A program made the position numbers and the translations under genes. Positions 25,613 to 34,707 of a stretch of DNA of 64,000 nt are shown piece after piece (the first letter of the stretch is position 1; each line of letters opens with the position of its first letter). The notes under the pieces are model-generated. The model ran no database searches. It was given only the letters and a program-made list of their open reading frames with translations, and was not told the origin of the DNA. The stretch is from Pseudomonas sp. FEN. Its GTDB lineage: Bacteria; Pseudomonadota; Gammaproteobacteria; Pseudomonadales; Pseudomonadaceae. The stretch lies in contig NZ_CAJFDC010000036.1 of the NCBI RefSeq assembly GCF_904067045.1, forward strand, positions 681,001-745,000. Reading direction: 5' to 3'.

Positions 25613-25914
25613 GACGTCACCTCGCTCGATACGTGGAGCCGGTGCCGGATCAATCAGTCCAGTGCTGGCATGCAACCGCAAGAAGCTGTTGCCGTTTACC
25701 CCCCAGAACACCTTCAAAGCGACGCTCACTTTGAAAATTACTACCGATGACCCGTACGCCGGTGTACCGGCTCTCCCCTGATTTGGATGGCCTGCGCTTA
25801 AGGATAGTTCGGAATCGGCGGGGGCAAGTCAAGATGAGCAATTAGTTATGCTTGACCGTTCGTCAGGAAAGGCTCTGGCCCGCGAATCCTGCGGGCTTCA
25901 GCGAGAGAAAAAAA
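25613..25914 (-). promoter_or_regulatory. Upstream region of the prkA operon
   Basis: About 300 bases with no gene. On the minus strand TTGACT (25832-25827) is followed at a roughly promoter-like distance by CTATCCTTAA (from 25807), similar to a sigma-S extended -10. This would fit the stationary-phase control known for yeaGH in enterics, but the match is weak. No clear sigma-54 site was seen. Confidence 0.3.
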
Positions 25915-26244
25915 TTATTCGGACATATCTTGAGCAATTTCTGACGGATAGGTCGTGCGCCACAGTTCGAAGCCACCATCCAGGCTGTAGACGTCGCTGA
26001 AGCCCTGGCTGACCAGGTAGGCGGCCGCGCCCTGGCTCGAGTTGCCGTGGTAGCAGCACACTACCGTTGGGGCGTCGAGGTCGGCGGCGCGAATGAAATC
26101 GGCGATGTTGTGGTTGTCCAGATGCCGGGCGCCGCTGATATGGTTCAGGGCGAAGGTCTGCGGGTCGCGGATGTCGACGACCACGGCGCCTTGCTCGCGA
26201 AGGGCCTGGGCTTGGTCGGGCGGGATACGTTTGAATTCGGTCAT
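25915..26244 (-). CDS. glpE: Thiosulfate sulfurtransferase GlpE
   Basis: 109 aa single rhodanese domain, the usual GlpE length. The active-site loop CCYHGNSSQGAA (catalytic Cys near residue 64) and VVVDIRDPQTFALNHISGARHL are clear. It transfers sulfur from thiosulfate to cyanide or thioredoxin in the cytoplasm. It follows apaH by 35 nt on the same strand, the usual Pseudomonas order. Confidence 0.93.
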   Translation of the reverse strand: MTEFKRIPPDQAQALREQGAVVVDIRDPQTFALNHISGARHLDNHNIADFIRAADLDAPTVVCCYHGNSSQGAAAYLVSQGFSDVYSLDGGFELWRTTYPSEIAQDMSE

Positions 26245-26279
26245 GTCGGGCTCCGTCTGGTGCGGGTAGGTCGTACAGT

Positions 26280-27155
26280 CTAGCGATATAGCCAGGCCCG
26301 GAATCGCTCGGCCAGGGTTGGTGGCGGGGCGACACCACCCTGGGCGTCACATTTGCAGGTCAGGCGTTCGCCGGTATCAACGTTCATCAGGGTCATGGCG
26401 CCGCCCCAGACGCAGCCGGTATCCAGGGCGAAGATGCCGGGCTCGTCGCATTGACCCTCAAGCGCCGCCCAGTGACCGAAGATGATCTTCAGGTCCTGGG
26501 TCCGGCGTTCCTTGTAGCTGAACCAGGGGGCGTAGCCGCGCGGGGCGGTGTTGGCGCCTTCCTTGCCCTTGAGGTCGAGCTTGCCGTCGGCGGTGCAGAA
26601 GCGCATGCGGGTGAAGTAGTTGGTGATCACCCGCAGGCGGGTTACACCGTGCAACGCGCTATCCCACTTGTTCGGCTCGTTGCCGTACATGCCGTCGAGG
26701 AAGAGCGGCAAGAGGCTATCGTCGCGCAAGGCGGCTTCCACTTCAGCGGCGTATCTGAGGGCCTTCTTCAGGCTCCACTGCGGGGGAATGCCGGCATGGA
26801 CCAGTACCACGTTGCGCTCGGCGTCATGGTGCAGCAGCTTTTGGCTGCGCAGCCAGTCCAGCAGTTCGACACGATCCGGCGCGTCGAGGATCTCGCGCAG
26901 TGTATCGCTTTTTTTCAGGCGTTCGATGTTATGTCCGGCTGCGAGCAGGTGCAGGTCATGGTTACCCAGCACGCAGACCAGCGACTCGCGCATGCCGTAG
27001 AGAAAACGCAGGGTTTCCAGGGATTGCGGACCACGGTTGACCAGGTCGCCCACCAGCCACAGTTTATCCTGGGCGGGGTCGAACCTGACGCGCTCAAGCA
27101 GGCATTTGAGCGGTTCCAGGCAGCCTTGCAGGTCACCAACGGCATACACCGCCAT
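26280..27155 (-). CDS. apaH: Bis(5'-nucleosyl)-tetraphosphatase (symmetrical) ApaH
   Basis: 291 aa metallophosphoesterase with YAVGDLQGCLEPL, LWLVGDLVNRGPQSLETLRFL and VCVLGNHDLHLLA. It hydrolyses Ap4A to two ADP; loss of ApaH stabilises Np4-capped RNA in E. coli. Its ATG overlaps the apaG stop by 1 nt. Last part of the lptD-surA-pdxA-rsmA-apaG-apaH series. Confidence 0.96.
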   Translation of the reverse strand: MAVYAVGDLQGCLEPLKCLLERVRFDPAQDKLWLVGDLVNRGPQSLETLRFLYGMRESLVCVLGNHDLHLLAAGHNIERLKKSDTLREILDAPDRVELLDWLRSQKLLHHDAERNVVLVHAGIPPQWSLKKALRYAAEVEAALRDDSLLPLFLDGMYGNEPNKWDSALHGVTRLRVITNYFTRMRFCTADGKLDLKGKEGANTAPRGYAPWFSYKERRTQDLKIIFGHWAALEGQCDEPGIFALDTGCVWGGAMTLMNVDTGERLTCKCDAQGGVAPPPTLAERFRAWLYR

Positions 27156-27535
27156 CAGTGCAGGGCCCCGGGCACGGCCAGGCGGAAGGGGGCGATCACG
27201 GCGTCGAAGCGCTTGCCGTCTTCGGCCAGCATCTGGTAGCTGCCTTGCATGTTGCCGACTTTCGTCGTCATCACCGTGCCGCTGCTGTAGGTGTGGCTCT
27301 GGCCGACCTCGATCAGCGGTTGCTGACCGACGACGCCGGCGCCGCGGACTTCTTCCACATGGCCGTCGCCATCGGTGATCACCCAGTGTCGTGACATCAG
27401 CCGGGCGGGCAGTTCACCGTTGTTCCGCACTGTGATGGTGTAGGCGAAAGCAAAGCGGTTCTGCTCGGGTTGCGATTGTTCCGCAAGGAAACGGGTGACG
27501 ACGCTGACGTCGACCTGATAACGAGGATCGGACAT
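27155..27535 (-). CDS. apaG: ApaG protein
   Basis: 126 aa, full length. The single ApaG domain has an immunoglobulin-like beta-sandwich fold: RYQVDVSVVTRFL, FAYTITVRNNGELPARLMSRHWVITDGDG, and the Gly-rich GVVGQQPLIEVGQSHTYSSG. Function is not settled; magnesium/cobalt phenotypes have been reported. It is separated from rsmA by 107 nt that hold a strong hairpin. Confidence 0.95.
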   Translation of the reverse strand: MSDPRYQVDVSVVTRFLAEQSQPEQNRFAFAYTITVRNNGELPARLMSRHWVITDGDGHVEEVRGAGVVGQQPLIEVGQSHTYSSGTVMTTKVGNMQGSYQMLAEDGKRFDAVIAPFRLAVPGALH

Positions 27536-27597
27536 GCAAAAGGCCTTGGAAGCTGAAGCGCAAGAGACGCTGGACGAAGCCCAGTCTAGGTCAAGTC

Positions 27598-27638
27598 CCG
27601 GGTAGTAGGCCAGCCATGCACGCTGGCCTGCTACCCGG
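27598..27638. repeat. Long perfect hairpin between rsmA and apaG
   Basis: A 17-bp stem (27598-27614 with 27622-27638; one G-U pair in RNA) has the loop CATGCAC. It begins 5 nt after the rsmA stop on the minus strand and is not followed by a T run. It probably protects the upstream mRNA end or causes partial termination. Confidence 0.7.
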
Positions 27639-27642
27639 CAGA

Positions 27643-28461
27643 TCAGTTGGCGTCGGGGGCCGTGGCGACCTGCTCACTGAGTTTGTCGGCCAGGCGCACG
27701 AAGGCGGCCAGGTCGAGCTGTTCCGGGCGCAGGCTGCCGTCGACACCGGCGGCTTCGATCTCGGCATTGCTGAGCAGGGCCTTGAGGGTGTTGCGCAAGG
27801 TTTTGCGGCGCTGGTTGAAGGCTTCGCGAACGACGCGCTCGAGTAGCCGGTGATCCTTGGCCGGATGCGGGAGGACGGCGTGAGGCACCAGGCGGACGAT
27901 GGCCGAGTCGACCTTGGGCGGTGGGTTGAAGGCGCCTGGGCCGACATTGAACAGGTGTTCCACGCGGCAGTGGTACTGGACCATGATCGACAGGCGTCCC
28001 CAATCGCCACCGCCGGGGCCCGCGGCGAGGCGCTCGACCACTTCCTTTTGCAGCATGAAGTGCATGTCGCGAATCAGACTGGCGTTGTGCAGCAGGTGAA
28101 AGATCAGCGGCGTGGAGATGTTGTAGGGCAGGTTGCCGACCACCCGCAGGCTGTTGGGCGCCGGGTTCAGGCGGGTGAAGTCGAACTTCAGCGCATCGCC
28201 CTGGTGCAGGCTGAAATTGGACCGGCCGGCGAATTGCTGGTTGAGGATCGGCACCAGATCCTTGTCCAGCTCAACGACATCCAGTTGCGCGCCGCTGTCC
28301 AGCAGGCCCTCGGTCAGGGCGCCCTGGCCCGGGCCGATTTCCAGCAGGCGGTCTTCGGTCTTGGCATTGATGGCGCGCAGGATGCGGTCGATCACACCGG
28401 CGTCGTGCAGGAAGTTCTGTCCGAAACGCTTGCGCGCCCGGTGTTGGTATTGCTCGGTCAT
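27643..28461 (-). CDS. rsmA: 16S rRNA (adenine1518-N6/adenine1519-N6)-dimethyltransferase RsmA
   Basis: 272 aa Rossmann methyltransferase. RKRFGQNFLHD at the N-terminus, SAM-binding LLEIGPGQGALTEGLL, and catalytic NLPYNISTPLIF. It dimethylates two adjacent adenines near the 3' end of 16S rRNA (formerly KsgA) and checks late 30S assembly. ATG 28461 overlaps the pdxA stop by 4 nt. This is not the CsrA-like regulator also called RsmA in Pseudomonas. Confidence 0.97.
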   Translation of the reverse strand: MTEQYQHRARKRFGQNFLHDAGVIDRILRAINAKTEDRLLEIGPGQGALTEGLLDSGAQLDVVELDKDLVPILNQQFAGRSNFSLHQGDALKFDFTRLNPAPNSLRVVGNLPYNISTPLIFHLLHNASLIRDMHFMLQKEVVERLAAGPGGGDWGRLSIMVQYHCRVEHLFNVGPGAFNPPPKVDSAIVRLVPHAVLPHPAKDHRLLERVVREAFNQRRKTLRNTLKALLSNAEIEAAGVDGSLRPEQLDLAAFVRLADKLSEQVATAPDAN

Positions 28462-29447
28462 AAACGGGTCTCGGCCATCTGGTAGGCGGTTTCCAGGGCG
28501 ACTTGCAGGCTGCCGGTGTCGATGTTGCCGCTGCCGGCCAGGTCCAGGGCAGTGCCGTGGTCGACCGAAGTACGGATGATCGGCAAGCCCAGGGTCACGT
28601 TGACTGCGGCGCCGAAACCTTTGTACTTCAGCACGGGCAGGCCCTGGTCGTGGTACATCGCCAGCACCGCGTCGCAGTGCTCCAGATATTTGGGGGTAAA
28701 CAGAGTGTCGGCGGGCAGCGGGCCACGCAGGTCCATGCCTTCGCCGCGCAGGCGCTCCAATGTCGGTTCGATGATATCGATTTCTTCGTGGCCCAGGTGC
28801 CCGCCTTCGCCGGCATGGGGGTTGAGCCCGCAGACCAGGATGCGTGGGTGGGCGATACCGAACTTTTTCCGCAGGTCGTCATGCAGGATGCGGGTGACCC
28901 GCTCCAGGCGCTCCGCGGTAATGGCATCGGCGACCTGCCGCAGGGGCAGGTGAGTGGTCACCAGGGCCACGCGCAGCCCACCGGTTGCCAGCATCATCAC
29001 CACCTGGGCGGTGTGGGTCAGGTCGGCGAGGAATTCGGTGTGGCCGGAAAAGGCGATGCCGGATTCGTTGATCACGCCTTTGTGCACGGGGGCGGTGATC
29101 ATGCCGGCGAAATCGCCGTCCAGGCAACCGTTGCCGGCACGGCTCAGGGTTTCCAGGACAAACGCCGCATTGGCCTTGTCCAGTTGCCCGGCGACGACGG
29201 CGGTCGACAGCGGGGTATCCCAGACATACAGGCTGCCTGCGGGTGCCGGTTGATCGGGCCATTGGCCCGGTGCCACGGACAGCAGGTCGACCGCCACACC
29301 CAGTTGCGTGGCCCGCTCACGGAGCAGGTCACGACTGGTAATGGCGATCAGGGGGTGAGGCTGGGGCTGCGAGGCGAGCAGCAGGCAAAGGTCTGGACCA
29401 ATGCCCGCCGGCTCGCCGGGGGTCAATGCGAAACGCTGGGGTTTCAC
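28458..29447 (-). CDS. pdxA: 4-hydroxythreonine-4-phosphate dehydrogenase PdxA
   Basis: 329 aa, full length. It starts RFALTPGEPAGIGPDL. Metal-binding histidines sit in FSGHTEFLADL, CGLNPHAGEGGHLGHEE and AMYHDQGLPVLKY, and it ends near RTSVDHGTALDLAG. It oxidises 4-phosphohydroxythreonine with NAD in pyridoxal phosphate synthesis. It overlaps surA by 4 nt, as in enterics. Confidence 0.97.
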   Translation of the reverse strand: MKPQRFALTPGEPAGIGPDLCLLLASQPQPHPLIAITSRDLLRERATQLGVAVDLLSVAPGQWPDQPAPAGSLYVWDTPLSTAVVAGQLDKANAAFVLETLSRAGNGCLDGDFAGMITAPVHKGVINESGIAFSGHTEFLADLTHTAQVVMMLATGGLRVALVTTHLPLRQVADAITAERLERVTRILHDDLRKKFGIAHPRILVCGLNPHAGEGGHLGHEEIDIIEPTLERLRGEGMDLRGPLPADTLFTPKYLEHCDAVLAMYHDQGLPVLKYKGFGAAVNVTLGLPIIRTSVDHGTALDLAGSGNIDTGSLQVALETAYQMAETRL

Positions 29448-30760
29448 TTTGGCGCCTGTTCCGCGCCGGGGAGCTTGATTTCAACGTAGGCTTCGTCGCG
29501 GATCTGCCGCAGCCAGGTTTGCAGCTCTTCATCGTATTTGCGATTGCGCAGCACGGTCATCGCTTGCTGTTCGCGGGCCTGGGTGGTGCTGTCGGTGGCG
29601 CGGCGGCCGAGGACTTCCAGGACGTGCCAGCCATATTGGGTCTTGAACGGTTTGGACAGGACGCCTTGTGGGGTCTTGGCCATCACTTCGCGGAATTCCG
29701 GTACCAGTGCGTTCGGGTCGACCCAGTTCAGGTCGCCGCCGTTGAGCGCCGAGCCCGGGTCTTCCGAGAAGCTCTTGGCCAGGGTGGCGAAGTCTTCGCC
29801 GTTGGAGATCCGCTCGTAGAGCTTCTGCGCCAGGGCCTGGGTTTCGGCTTCACTGCGAATGGCGTTGGGCTTGATCAGGATATGACGAACGTGCACTTCG
29901 TCACGCATCTGTGTCTCGCCACCGCGCTTTTCCAGGACTTTCAGGATGATGAAACCACCGGGTGTGCGTACTGGCTCGCTGATATCGCCAATCGCCATGC
30001 TGCTGAGCATGCGGTCGAACGGTGGTGGCAACTGGGCCGGCTTGCGCCAGCCCATGTCGCCGCCTTCCAGGGCGTTATCGCTGCCGGAGCGGGCAATGGC
30101 CAACTGACTGAAGTCGGCGCCTTGCTTGAGTTGCCGGTAGACATCCTGGGCCTGGGCCGCTGCCGCCTGGATAGCTTGCGAGCTGGCGCTGTCCGGGGTC
30201 GAAATCAGGATATTGGCCAGGTGCAGTTCTTCGGAGAGCTGCATCTTGCCCAGGTCCGAGGCGAGGAAGTTCTTCACTTCCTGTTCCGACACCTGGATAC
30301 GCTCCGCGACGCGGCGCTGACGCACGCGGCTGATGATCATTTCCCGGCGAACCTGGTCACGGGCGTCCTCGTAGGAGAGGCCGTCGTGCGCCAGGGCGGC
30401 GCGGAATTGATCGATGTTCATGTTGTTGCGCTGGGCGATGGTACCGATGGCCTGGTTCAGCTCGTCGTCGCTGATGCGAATGCCGGAGCGCTCGCCGATC
30501 TGCAGTTGCAGGTTCTCGACGATCAGGCGGTCCAGGACCTGTTGGTCGAGGACACTGGTGGGCGGCACGCCGCCGCCGCGCTTGGCGATGGTCTGCTGAA
30601 CCTCGTGGACGCGCTGGTCCAGTTGGCTCTTCATGATCACATCGTTGTCGACGATGGCCGCGACGGTGTCGAGGGGCTGCACGGCGGCGTGGACCGCCGC
30701 GCTCAGGACCAGCGCGCCCAGCATCAGCGGGCGCAGACAATCAGAAAGCTTGATCTTCAC
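29444..30760 (-). CDS. surA: Periplasmic peptidyl-prolyl isomerase and chaperone SurA
   Basis: 438 aa from a GTG start at 30760 (VKIKLSDCLRPLMLGALVLSAAVHA), which gives a normal signal peptide cleaved after AVHA; AAGG lies 11 nt upstream. A SurA N-terminal chaperone domain is followed by two parvulin PPIC domains (around LHLANILI and VHVRHILIKP, each ending in a GGDMGW or GGDLNW loop). It escorts outer membrane proteins, including LptD, across the periplasm. Its start overlaps the 3' end of lptD by 20 nt. Confidence 0.93.
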   Translation of the reverse strand: MKIKLSDCLRPLMLGALVLSAAVHAAVQPLDTVAAIVDNDVIMKSQLDQRVHEVQQTIAKRGGGVPPTSVLDQQVLDRLIVENLQLQIGERSGIRISDDELNQAIGTIAQRNNMNIDQFRAALAHDGLSYEDARDQVRREMIISRVRQRRVAERIQVSEQEVKNFLASDLGKMQLSEELHLANILISTPDSASSQAIQAAAAQAQDVYRQLKQGADFSQLAIARSGSDNALEGGDMGWRKPAQLPPPFDRMLSSMAIGDISEPVRTPGGFIILKVLEKRGGETQMRDEVHVRHILIKPNAIRSEAETQALAQKLYERISNGEDFATLAKSFSEDPGSALNGGDLNWVDPNALVPEFREVMAKTPQGVLSKPFKTQYGWHVLEVLGRRATDSTTQAREQQAMTVLRNRKYDEELQTWLRQIRDEAYVEIKLPGAEQAPK

Positions 30761-33551
30761 GTTGACGATAACCTTGGATGCCTTTGTCGAGGAAGCTCTC
30801 GACCTTGTTGCCCATGACGCCACCCAGGCCCTTCAGTACAAACTGAAGGAAGATACCGTGGTCGCCTCGTTCGTTTTGCGGAGCCTGTTGACTGAATTCG
30901 TCATACTGGACCCAGTAGCGGTTGATCAGGCGCATTTTCCAGCAGCAGTTGTCGTACTCGAAGCCACCGAAGGCCTCCAGCGTACGGTTGCGGTTGTAGT
31001 CGTACTGCCAGCGGCTGATGACGTTCCATTGTGGCACGACCGGCCAGATGACCGAGAAGTCGTGCTGCTCGATCTTGTAGTAGTCCTTCACGAAGCCTGG
31101 CTGGCCAGGTGTGCCGTAGTCGCCGCCGAACTGCCATTGACCGGTGTTCTGGTTGTAGATCACCTGGTCGTTGCGATAGCGATAGCCGGCGTTGATAACC
31201 TTGTTCGGGTTGTCTTCGGGCTGGTAGTGGAACATTGCACTGCCGGACCGTGGCTGGTGACTTTTCGGGTCCCAGTTGTAGTCGGCCGTGGCACGCCAGT
31301 CGCGGTTGAAGTTGTAGGCGTACTCCAGGGCATACGGCGAGACATTGGTCTTGGCGTCGGCGCGAGTCGCGAAGTCAACGCCCGGCAACTGTACGACGCG
31401 ATCCTTGAAGTAGTACGCCTGGCCGACACTCACGCGCTGACGCTCGAAACCGTTGTCCTCGATCCAGCGGCTGGTGACGCCCAGGGACAGCTTGTTCTCG
31501 TCACCGACGCGGTCGTTGCCGGAGAAGCGGTTTTCACGGAACAGCGAGGCATAGTTGAAGCTGTACTCGCCGGTATCGAAGACGGGAATGTTCTTCTGGT
31601 CTTCCTCTGGAACATAGAGATAGAACAGGCGCGGTTCCAGCGTCTGGCGGTAGTTGGTGCCGAACAGCTCGGTGCTGCGGTCGAAATACAGGCCGCTGTC
31701 GATGCTGGCGATGGGGACTCCACGGTTTTGCGATCGGCTGTAGGTCCCGCCAACGTAATCCTTGCCTGCTGCCGCAGCCGCAATCTGAGCGTTCACAATA
31801 TCGGTTTGACCCTGCGAACCCAGATCCAGATCGTATTGGGTGTACTGATACTTGAGCGACGGCGTGATGAAACCGTAAGTCCAGTTGAGTGGCAGGCTGA
31901 CCCCCGGCTTGAGGTTAAGGCGGTCGCCGTTGGCGCGGGCCAGGCCGGTCACGTTGGTATCCAGGCGTGGCGTGGTGACGCCATCCTTGTCGGAGAATGT
32001 ACCGGTTTCCAGGCTTCGCTCAAAGCGAACGGCTTCAGTTTCATAGCTGAAATTGAGCCCTTCCGGGTGATAAGGCAAGGTACCGTTGAAGGTGATCTGC
32101 GGCAGGCGGTTGTACGGCGTGATAACGGCCACGCTCGCCAATTGATAGGCCTGCACGTTCAACTGCGCGGTAAAGCTGTCACCACGATAGGTGGTCGTGG
32201 CCTGCTGATTCACATAGTCAGTGCTCTTGACGCCGAGCTGGTTGGTCTGCAAATCCTGGAAGTAGTACGGGTCGCTGATCTTGGTGTAGTCGACCGTGGT
32301 CAGGACCCGCGAATCCAGCCCGCCCTTGTGCTGCCAGTTGACCATGTAGCGATCTTTGGTGGCATCCGACTGCTTGTCGCGGTCGTTGCTCTCGTCGCTC
32401 AGGACCGCGCCGCCGAACTGCCCTTCGCTGGACTTGGTCAGGTAGCGGAATTCGCCTTCGGTCAACATCCCGCGCTTGCTCATGTAGTGCGGATACAACG
32501 TGGCATCGTAGTTCGGTGCCAGGTTGAAGTAGTAAGGCGTGGTCAGGTTGAAACCCGAGGTGCTGTCGCTGGAGAGGCTTGGCGGCAGGAAACCGGATTG
32601 CCGACGGTCATCGATCGGGAAATAGATATACGGGGTATAGAAGACCGGAATGTCCTTGACGCGCAAGGTCACGTTGGTCCCCGTGCCGAAGCCGGTCGCC
32701 GGGTTCAGGGTGATGTTGTTACCCTTGAGTTGCCAGGCGTTGCTGTTCGGTTCGCAGGTGGTGTACGTACCGTCCTTGAGGCGGATGATCGCGTTCTCGG
32801 CGCGCTTGGCATACAGCGCGCTGCCGCGCACACGTGACTTGTGCATCACATATTCGGCGTTATCGACCTGCGATTCGCCGGTGTCCAACTGCACCTCGGC
32901 ATGGTCGCCGACCAGCAGGGCGCCCTGGTCGCGAACACGAACGTTGCCGTTCAGCTCGCCACGGTTTTCCGCTTGATACAGGCTGGCTTCGTCGGCTTCG
33001 ACCTGCATGCTGCCCTGGCGCATGACCACGTCGCCGGCCAGTGTCGCGACCTGCTTGTCCTGCTCATAACGCGAGGCTTTGGCGCCGATGAAGGTCGGTG
33101 CATCACTTTTATTCGTCTTGTCATTCATGCCAGGACGAATTGGTTCGATATAGGAACCAGAGCAATAAGGACCGGCTTCGGCCAACTGCGCGGCAGTCAG
33201 CTTGTCACGCGGGACCCAGTCGAGGTGACTGTAGTCGGCGCTACGCGACTTCAGGCCGCGACCCTTGGCCTCGGTGACCAGCACCGGGCCGGCCGCCTTG
33301 TCGCTGCTGGCACCGCTGTCCGCCGGGGCATTGCTGCCCAGGGCCTCGGCATTGCCGTCATGCACGGGACGTGGCGGCAACTGGGCCGTGGTGGTCTTGG
33401 GCGCGCAATCCCAGGACCCGGAAGTCGAGACAGAACAGTCATACTGTTCCGCGGCGACCGCGAATGGGGTGGCAAGAGGTTGCAGAGCCAGCAAACCGCC
33501 GGTAACCAGCAACGGGAATTTTTTACGAAACGCGGGGGATTTCAATGCCAT
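30741..33551 (-). CDS. lptD: LPS-assembly outer membrane protein LptD
   Basis: 936 aa. A signal peptide (LLVTGGLLALQPLATPFAVAA) precedes about 150 variable residues. The OstA/LptA-like beta-jellyroll comes next (EADEASLYQAENRGELNGNVRVRDQGALLVGD), then a large C-terminal beta-barrel. Cysteines for the inter-domain disulfides are seen in YDCS and DCAPK at the N-terminus and DNCCWKMRL near the end. With LptE it inserts lipopolysaccharide in the outer leaflet. It is divergent from amgK over a 130-nt promoter region. Confidence 0.97.
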   Translation of the reverse strand: MALKSPAFRKKFPLLVTGGLLALQPLATPFAVAAEQYDCSVSTSGSWDCAPKTTTAQLPPRPVHDGNAEALGSNAPADSGASSDKAAGPVLVTEAKGRGLKSRSADYSHLDWVPRDKLTAAQLAEAGPYCSGSYIEPIRPGMNDKTNKSDAPTFIGAKASRYEQDKQVATLAGDVVMRQGSMQVEADEASLYQAENRGELNGNVRVRDQGALLVGDHAEVQLDTGESQVDNAEYVMHKSRVRGSALYAKRAENAIIRLKDGTYTTCEPNSNAWQLKGNNITLNPATGFGTGTNVTLRVKDIPVFYTPYIYFPIDDRRQSGFLPPSLSSDSTSGFNLTTPYYFNLAPNYDATLYPHYMSKRGMLTEGEFRYLTKSSEGQFGGAVLSDESNDRDKQSDATKDRYMVNWQHKGGLDSRVLTTVDYTKISDPYYFQDLQTNQLGVKSTDYVNQQATTTYRGDSFTAQLNVQAYQLASVAVITPYNRLPQITFNGTLPYHPEGLNFSYETEAVRFERSLETGTFSDKDGVTTPRLDTNVTGLARANGDRLNLKPGVSLPLNWTYGFITPSLKYQYTQYDLDLGSQGQTDIVNAQIAAAAAGKDYVGGTYSRSQNRGVPIASIDSGLYFDRSTELFGTNYRQTLEPRLFYLYVPEEDQKNIPVFDTGEYSFNYASLFRENRFSGNDRVGDENKLSLGVTSRWIEDNGFERQRVSVGQAYYFKDRVVQLPGVDFATRADAKTNVSPYALEYAYNFNRDWRATADYNWDPKSHQPRSGSAMFHYQPEDNPNKVINAGYRYRNDQVIYNQNTGQWQFGGDYGTPGQPGFVKDYYKIEQHDFSVIWPVVPQWNVISRWQYDYNRNRTLEAFGGFEYDNCCWKMRLINRYWVQYDEFSQQAPQNERGDHGIFLQFVLKGLGGVMGNKVESFLDKGIQGYRQREDQAF

Positions 33552-33681
33552 CTTATTAGTCCGGGCTTCCTGCGTGCCATCTGCCCGCGGTGGGGGTCAC
33601 ACGCCTATCGATGGTCAGAAAAAGATGCTGGATAATAAAGCAACACCCGCTTGACGGCTAGCGTCGTCGGAGACCCATGTA
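33552..33681. promoter_or_regulatory. Divergent lptD / amgK promoter region
   Basis: 130 nt between the start codons of lptD and amgK. A T/A-rich segment (GATAATAAAGCAACA, about 33630-33644) is the best -10-like sequence for amgK. No sigma-E consensus for lptD could be shown by eye. Confidence 0.35.
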
Positions 33682-34707
33682 ATGCCTGACCAAGATGTAC
33701 GCTTGCAACACCTGAAAGTTTGGCTGGATCTGCAGTTGGAAAAGCTCTTCCAGGTCGAAGGTTGGGGCACCATTCCCCCGGCCACGTTGACCGCGGCCAG
33801 CAGCGATGCGAGTTTTCGGCGCTATTTTCGCTGGGAGGGCGAGGGCCGTAGTCTGATCGTGATGGATGCTCCGCCACCCCGGGAAAACTGCAAACCTTTC
33901 GTGGATATCGCCCATTTGCTGGCGAAATCCGCGATCAATGTGCCGAAAATTTACGCGCAGGATCTGGAAAACGGTTTTCTTTTGCTCAACGACCTGGGCA
34001 ACCAGACCTATCTGGATGTGATCGACGCCGACAACGCCGATGGGTTGTTCGCCGATGCCATCGACGCCTTGCTGGCTTTCCAGCAACTGCCGATGGACAG
34101 CGAACTGCCCAGTTATGACGTGGCGTTGTTGCGCCGTGAGCTGGAACTGTTTCCCGAGTGGTACGTGGGGCATGAGTTGGGGCGTGCGTTCGATCCCGCG
34201 CAATTGGCGCTGTGGCAGCGGGTCAGCGGCCTGTTGATCGACAGCGCCCTGGCCCAGCCGAAAGTGCTGGTGCACCGTGACTATATGCCACGCAACCTGA
34301 TGGTCAGCACGCCCAACCCTGGTGTGCTGGATTTCCAGGATGCGGTCTACGGGCCGGTGACCTACGACATTACCTGCCTGTTCAAGGACGCTTTCCTCAG
34401 TTGGCCCGAAGCGCGGGTCCACGGCTGGCTACGGGACTACTGGCAGCGGGCGGTTGACGCCGGGATCGCGGTACAGACCGATTTCGAGGCGTTCCTGCGG
34501 GCCAGTGACCTGATGGGCGTGCAACGCCATCTGAAAGTGATCGGGATTTTTGCGCGGATCTGCCATCGGGACGGCAAACCGCGTTATCTGGCGGATGTGC
34601 CGCGTTTCTTTGCCTATATAGACGCGGTGGTGGCGCGCCGCCCCGAGCTGGCCGAGCTGGGTGAGTTGTTGGCCGGTCTGCGTCAGCCGGTAGGTGTCGT
34701 GTCATGA
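33682..34707 (+). CDS. amgK: N-acetylmuramate/N-acetylglucosamine kinase AmgK
   Basis: 341 aa phosphotransferase of the APH fold: SSDASFRRYFRWEGEGRSLIVMDAPP near the N-terminus, Brenner motif VLVHRDYMPRNLMV with the catalytic Asp, and metal-binding VLDFQDAVYGPVTYDI. AmgK phosphorylates the anomeric carbon of MurNAc and GlcNAc in the Pseudomonas peptidoglycan recycling route that bypasses de novo UDP-MurNAc synthesis and underlies intrinsic fosfomycin resistance. It overlaps murU by 4 nt. Confidence 0.94.
   Translation: MPDQDVRLQHLKVWLDLQLEKLFQVEGWGTIPPATLTAASSDASFRRYFRWEGEGRSLIVMDAPPPRENCKPFVDIAHLLAKSAINVPKIYAQDLENGFLLLNDLGNQTYLDVIDADNADGLFADAIDALLAFQQLPMDSELPSYDVALLRRELELFPEWYVGHELGRAFDPAQLALWQRVSGLLIDSALAQPKVLVHRDYMPRNLMVSTPNPGVLDFQDAVYGPVTYDITCLFKDAFLSWPEARVHGWLRDYWQRAVDAGIAVQTDFEAFLRASDLMGVQRHLKVIGIFARICHRDGKPRYLADVPRFFAYIDAVVARRPELAELGELLAGLRQPVGVVS

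Noticed and set aside
25613..25914. Sigma-54 promoter for the prkA operon
   Set aside because: A TGGCATG-like string was seen near 25667 but lacks a TTGC at the right spacing, and it is on the wrong strand.
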